From Chryseobacterium luteum (GTDB taxonomy: Bacteria; Bacteroidota; Bacteroidia; Flavobacteriales; Weeksellaceae): 64,000 nt of DNA. Positions 60,099 to 64,000 of this stretch are shown here, piece after piece (position 1 is the stretch's first letter; each line of letters starts with the position of its first letter). Location: the NCBI RefSeq assembly GCF_000737785.1, contig NZ_JPRO01000005.1:1-64000 (forward strand), written 5' to 3'. Position numbers and translations under genes: made by a program. The notes below the pieces were generated by a model. It had not been told where the DNA came from, made no database searches, and was given only the letters and a program-made list of their open reading frames with translations.

Positions 60099-61187
60099 TC
60101 AAAACCAGACCGCCAAGCTTGTTGTGATGAAGAAATTCCCTTGTTTCATTTCATCATTTTTCGCAAAAATGGCATCTTTAGATGTGAATCCTCTTGCTTC
60201 TGTACGGAAAATAACATTCTTCAGAATCGCATAATCGACATTCAGGGAATATCCGAAAGTTTGGAAACCATTGGGTGTTTTAGTGCTGATGATTACTCCA
60301 TTTTTATCATTGTAATATTCCAATCTTCCTGCCAGAGCCCATTTGCTGTCAAGCTGATATTTCATTAATACATTCGGCGTATACCAGATATTGTAGCTGC
60401 TGCTGCCTTTCTCCTTCTGCTCTGCTCCGATATCGAAACCCAGTAAGGCCGAAAACTGATCTGTCAGCTGAAAACTTCCGTAAAGGTCATGGAAATACCG
60501 CATTCTTTTTTCCTCTTTCGATTTGTCGTTTCCGATGAATGAACTGCTGTTCAGCGTAATTTTTTCAGTCGGCTTGTAGGTTACCTGATGTCCGAAAGAA
60601 ATACTTTGATTTCCTTCCGGCTTTGCAATGCGCTGCCAGCCGTTAAGGACCAATCCACTTAAAAACCATTTTCCGCTGTCTGAGGTATAAGAAATCTTTG
60701 CGCCAGTTTCAAAATACGGTGAATTTTCAGCGGCGAGGCTTCTTGTCAGGTTGGTATTGTCTTTTCCTATGGCACTTTCCCAACCGATATGGGAAGGCAT
60801 AATTCCGGCATCAATCCATAGATTTTTGGTCTTTGAAATTTTGATACCCACGTTTGCTTCATTCACATAGCGTAATGCATCCTGTTCTGCGGCCATATTA
60901 TCCTGCGCATAAGTTCCGGCCATTAAAGCTACGTTGGCACGAAGGTTCTCACTCTGGTAATTCACTTTTACCAATCCTAAATTCAGATTGAGTTCATTAT
61001 GCCTGTTGTAGGAGTATAAAAAATTCTGACGGATATGATTGGCAGGTTCATTAAGGTCATATGTGTAGAAAAGTTCTGCATAGGCAGAAAATGTCACTTT
61101 ATTTTCTGTTTTTAATGAATCTGATGACTGTGCTTTCGGGAAAAAAATCCCGAATAATACGGCACTGATAATGATATATTTTTTCAC
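60099..61187 (-). CDS. Outer-membrane porin of the kdp locus
   Basis: A 362-residue beta-barrel protein with signal peptide (about 1-19, FPKAQ). It has alternating aromatic strands and a C-terminal Trp-Phe end (SLAVWF). It resembles OprO/DcaP-like or Bacteroidota outer-membrane beta-barrel families. It lies 13 bp after kdpC on the same strand, so is probably induced with the potassium pump. Passage of K+ or another ion is inferred from context. Confidence 0.8.
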   Translation of the reverse strand: MKKYIIISAVLFGIFFPKAQSSDSLKTENKVTFSAYAELFYTYDLNEPANHIRQNFLYSYNRHNELNLNLGLVKVNYQSENLRANVALMAGTYAQDNMAAEQDALRYVNEANVGIKISKTKNLWIDAGIMPSHIGWESAIGKDNTNLTRSLAAENSPYFETGAKISYTSDSGKWFLSGLVLNGWQRIAKPEGNQSISFGHQVTYKPTEKITLNSSSFIGNDKSKEEKRMRYFHDLYGSFQLTDQFSALLGFDIGAEQKEKGSSSYNIWYTPNVLMKYQLDSKWALAGRLEYYNDKNGVIISTKTPNGFQTFGYSLNVDYAILKNVIFRTEARGFTSKDAIFAKNDEMKQGNFFITTSLAVWF

Positions 61188-61200
61188 GGTGATGTCTGCA

Positions 61201-61758
61201 TTATTTTAATTGGTCTAAAGCGATATTAAGCTTCAGTACATTTACTTTTGACGGCCCTAAAAGCCCTAAAAACGGTTTCTCTGTTTGATTTTTAACCAAA
61301 TCCTTTACTTTTTCCTCTGGAATATTTCGTACTGTGGCAATTTTCTTTACCTGATACAGGGCTCCTTCTTCAGAGATATCGGGATCGAGACCGCTTCCGC
61401 TGGCTGTAACCAGCTCAACCGGGATTTTTGTATTCCCCATTCCAGGATGCTCCATTTTCAAAGTGTCTATTCTTTTCTGAACGGTTTGCAGGTATTCTTC
61501 ATTGCTTGGGCCTTTATTGCTTCCTGCGCTTCCCGCTGCATTATAATTAACAGATGAAGGACGTCCGTGGAAATATTTTTCAGATTTAAATTCCTGCCCG
61601 ATATTCGCATAAAACTTCTGTCCGTTATGGGTGATGATTTCCGCATTTCCTTTTGTAGGCAACACTTTTGAGCCTGCGTACACAATTAGCAGATAAATTC
61701 CTACGACAGCCAGCATTACAAAAGTCAGTCTGAATGCTGTAACAATATGATTTTTCAT
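61201..61758 (-). CDS. kdpC: Potassium-transporting ATPase subunit C
   Basis: A 185-residue subunit with one N-terminal membrane helix (about 9-30) and the signature stretches AFRLTFVML, YFHGRPSSVNYNAAGSAGSN, TASGSGLDPDIS and RNIPEEKVKDLV. It stabilises the KdpFABC complex. It starts 10 bp after kdpB. Confidence 0.96.
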   Translation of the reverse strand: MKNHIVTAFRLTFVMLAVVGIYLLIVYAGSKVLPTKGNAEIITHNGQKFYANIGQEFKSEKYFHGRPSSVNYNAAGSAGSNKGPSNEEYLQTVQKRIDTLKMEHPGMGNTKIPVELVTASGSGLDPDISEEGALYQVKKIATVRNIPEEKVKDLVKNQTEKPFLGLLGPSKVNVLKLNIALDQLK

Positions 61759-61768
61759 TTTTTAAATT

Positions 61769-63808
61769 TTAATAGAATAAACTGATCACTAAATCGATGA
61801 TTTTGATTCCGATGAACGGAACAATAACACCGCCCAAACCATAAATCAAAAGGTTTCTTCTCAATAATGCACTGGCACCGATCGGCTTATAGGCCACCCC
61901 TTTTAACGCCAGCGGAATAAGGAAAGGAATGATCACGGCATTGAAAATAACGGCTGATAAAATCGCTGTTTCCGGGCTGTGAAGATTCATGATATTCAGC
62001 TTCTGAAGTGATGGAATGAAGGTGATAAACAAGGCCGGAATAATGGCAAAATATTTAGCAACGTCATTCGCAATACTGAAAGTTGTGAGTGTTCCACGGG
62101 TCATCAGCAGCTGTTTTCCGATTTCTACGATTTCAATCAGTTTCGTAGGATCATTGTCAAGGTCTACCATGTTACCGGCTTCTTTTGCCGCCTGTGTTCC
62201 GCTGTTCATCGCAACCCCTACATCGGCCTGAGCTAATGCCGGAGCATCATTCGTTCCGTCTCCCATCATGGCAACCAGTTTTCCTTCCTGCTGTTCTTTT
62301 TTGATGTAGTTCATTTTGTCTTCAGGCTTGGCTTCGGCAATGAAATCATCTACGCCAGCTTTTTCTGCAATAAATTTTGCCGTCAGAGGATTATCTCCGG
62401 TTACCATCACCGTTTTTACCCCCATTTTTCTCAGTCTCTGGAAACGTTCCTGAATTCCTGTTTTAATGATATCCTGAAGTTCGATAACGCCCCAGACTTT
62501 TTCATTAACGCTTACAACAAGAGGAGTTCCCCCGTTTTCAGAAATTTTGGTAACGGCATCCTGGGTTTCTTTCGGGAAGATGTTCCCGGCTTTTTCAGTC
62601 AGTTTTTTTATCGTATCATAGGCTCCTTTCCTGATTCTTGTGTCTTCAAAATCAATTCCTGAAGTTCTGGTTTCCGCTGAAAAATCAATATAGACAGGGT
62701 TGGGAACAAGAAGGTCTTCTGATTTCAGCTGGCTTAGTTCTATAATGGATTTTCCTTCCGGTGTTTCATCTGCTACTGAACTTAAGGCGGAAGCTTTAAT
62801 AAAGTCCGGCAATCTGATTCCGTCAGCGGGGTGAAATTCTGTTGCTTTACGGTTTCCGATAGTGATGGTTCCTGTTTTATCAAGAAGCAGTACATCAATA
62901 TCTCCGGCAGTTTCTACGGCTTTACCGCTTTTAGTAATTACGTTCGCTCTCAAAGCTCTGTCCATTCCGGCAATCCCGATTGCAGAGAGCAGACCTCCAA
63001 TGGTTGTGGGAATCAAACAAACGAAAAGTGATATAAATGACGCAATGGTAATGGGAGTCTTGGCGTAGTCTGCAAAAGGTTTTAAAGTGAGCGTAACAAT
63101 TATAAAAGTCAGGGTAAATCCTGCCAAAAGTATGGTTAATGCGATTTCATTAGGTGTTTTCTGTCTTGAAGCTCCTTCTACAAGAGCGATCATTTTATCT
63201 AAAAACGATTCTCCCGGTTTGGTGGTCACCTTTACTTTTATTCTGTCAGAAAGAACTTTTGTTCCGCCTGTTACAGAGCTTTTATCGCCTCCGGATTCAC
63301 GGATTACAGGTGCGCTTTCTCCGGTGATGGCCGATTCATCAATGGTAGCAAGACCTTCGATGATTTCTCCGTCCATCGGGATCTGATCTCCGGTTTCACA
63401 AAGGAAAATATCACCCAGTTTCATTTCGGCAGACATTCTCAGAACGGTTTCTACCTGAAAGCCGGGTTTGTTCTCCACAACCACTTTGGCAGGAGTTTCT
63501 TCACGCGTTTTTCTGAGGGTATCCGCTTGTGCTTTACCTCTGGCTTCGGCGATTGCTTCTGCAAAATTGGCGAAAAGAACGGTAAAAAATAAGATAATGA
63601 ATACGGTAAAGTTATAAGCAAAGCTTCCCTGTGATTTGTCACCTGTAAGGCTAAAAATGCTTACTATGAACATCACCACTGTTCCGACTTCTACCAGGAA
63701 CATGACGGGATTTTTAAACATGATTTTCGGATTCAGCTTGACGAAGGACTGTTTGATCGCTTCGTTCACCAAATCTTTTTGAAACAATGTCTGTGATTGA
63801 TTTTTCAT
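61769..63808 (-). CDS. kdpB: Potassium-transporting ATPase subunit B
   Basis: A 679-residue P-type ATPase that powers high-affinity K+ uptake. The phosphorylated aspartate is D310 in DKTGT, the dephosphorylation motif TGES is at 162-165, and [18 protein letters not shown] is the hinge. It has about seven membrane helices. kdpA is expected upstream on the minus strand, but the 192 bp to the window edge contain no recognisable kdpA end. Confidence 0.97.
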   Translation of the reverse strand: MKNQSQTLFQKDLVNEAIKQSFVKLNPKIMFKNPVMFLVEVGTVVMFIVSIFSLTGDKSQGSFAYNFTVFIILFFTVLFANFAEAIAEARGKAQADTLRKTREETPAKVVVENKPGFQVETVLRMSAEMKLGDIFLCETGDQIPMDGEIIEGLATIDESAITGESAPVIRESGGDKSSVTGGTKVLSDRIKVKVTTKPGESFLDKMIALVEGASRQKTPNEIALTILLAGFTLTFIIVTLTLKPFADYAKTPITIASFISLFVCLIPTTIGGLLSAIGIAGMDRALRANVITKSGKAVETAGDIDVLLLDKTGTITIGNRKATEFHPADGIRLPDFIKASALSSVADETPEGKSIIELSQLKSEDLLVPNPVYIDFSAETRTSGIDFEDTRIRKGAYDTIKKLTEKAGNIFPKETQDAVTKISENGGTPLVVSVNEKVWGVIELQDIIKTGIQERFQRLRKMGVKTVMVTGDNPLTAKFIAEKAGVDDFIAEAKPEDKMNYIKKEQQEGKLVAMMGDGTNDAPALAQADVGVAMNSGTQAAKEAGNMVDLDNDPTKLIEIVEIGKQLLMTRGTLTTFSIANDVAKYFAIIPALFITFIPSLQKLNIMNLHSPETAILSAVIFNAVIIPFLIPLALKGVAYKPIGASALLRRNLLIYGLGGVIVPFIGIKIIDLVISLFY

Positions 63809-63843
63809 TTTTTTGAAAGAGTTATATCATTATAAATCAATGC

Positions 63844-63956
63844 CAACCATTAAGAAAGAATAAAACTGAAAGGAGTGAAGATGGATAATATATTCAGGTG
63901 AATGTTTCGATGAGTTTTAGACTGGTTTCCTGACATTTCAATCTTCCTAATGGTTG
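63844..63956. repeat. Inverted repeat arms upstream of kdpB
   Basis: CAACCATTAAGAAAGA (63844-63859) and TCTTCCTAATGGTTG (63942-63956) are near-complementary, 82 bp apart. The enclosed sequence has no recognised gene. Confidence 0.5.
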
Positions 63957-64000
63957 ACTATTGATTTTAATTTTTAATGTTTATTTAGAGAAATATTGAA

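Noticed and set aside
63811..63960. kdpF gene upstream of kdpB
   Set aside because: The only short minus-strand frame (28 codons) is polar at its start and lacks the single hydrophobic helix of KdpF.

Overview
The window is AT-rich chromosomal DNA of a member of the Bacteroidota, most likely a Chryseobacterium-like Weeksellaceae/Flavobacteriia. The signs are TAnnTTTG promoters, a C-terminal type IX secretion sorting domain, an Oar-like TonB-dependent receptor, DUF5683 next to parAB, long signal peptidase I, and a split KdpD. This assignment rests on gene content only.

Layout. Positions 1-23700 are mostly core genes on the minus strand: three tandem tRNA-Asp, trxA, a cysteine desulfurase with a PrcB-like lipoprotein, a four-gene set resembling the mycobacterial polyprenyl-phosphate arabinose pathway (UbiA-type transferase, DprE1-like, DprE2-like, HAD phosphatase), OmpA and lipocalin-like lipoproteins, a subtilase, WbqC, lepB, dapB, DUF5683-parB-parA and tonB. 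A small surface-glycan group (FkbM methyltransferase, flippase, two glycosyltransferases) carries a 12-unit heptamer tandem repeat at a TTG start. It is followed by aspA and a lipoprotein amidase.

Positions 23800-36000 are accessory and eroded. A tRNA-Ser/Pro/Arg cluster is followed 6.6 kb later by an identical tRNA-Pro/Arg copy. Between them lie an XRE regulator, an isochorismatase remnant, an NDH-2-like enzyme, a PA2169-type four-helix protein and two Crp/Fnr regulators. After the second copy there are small orphan genes, at least four broken genes, and a serine hydrolase bracketed by imperfect direct repeats.

Positions 36077-42915 hold the most notable system: an AraC regulator, two pilin-like secreted proteins, a PapD/FimC-like chaperone, a two-domain adhesin candidate and a 932-residue usher-like beta-barrel. 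Together they look like a complete chaperone-usher pilus operon in a phylum better known for type V pili.

Positions 43000-64000 return to ordinary genes: an SH3-like protein, prmA, an SDR, a glycerophosphodiesterase paired with an Oar-like receptor, ligA, a leucine-rich-repeat type IX secretion substrate, small unknowns, a RelE/ParE toxin-antitoxin pair, and a kdp locus (histidine kinase, KdpD sensor half, porin, kdpC, kdpB). kdpA and kdpE are not in the window. At least four families of short dispersed repeats lie in the intergenic spaces.
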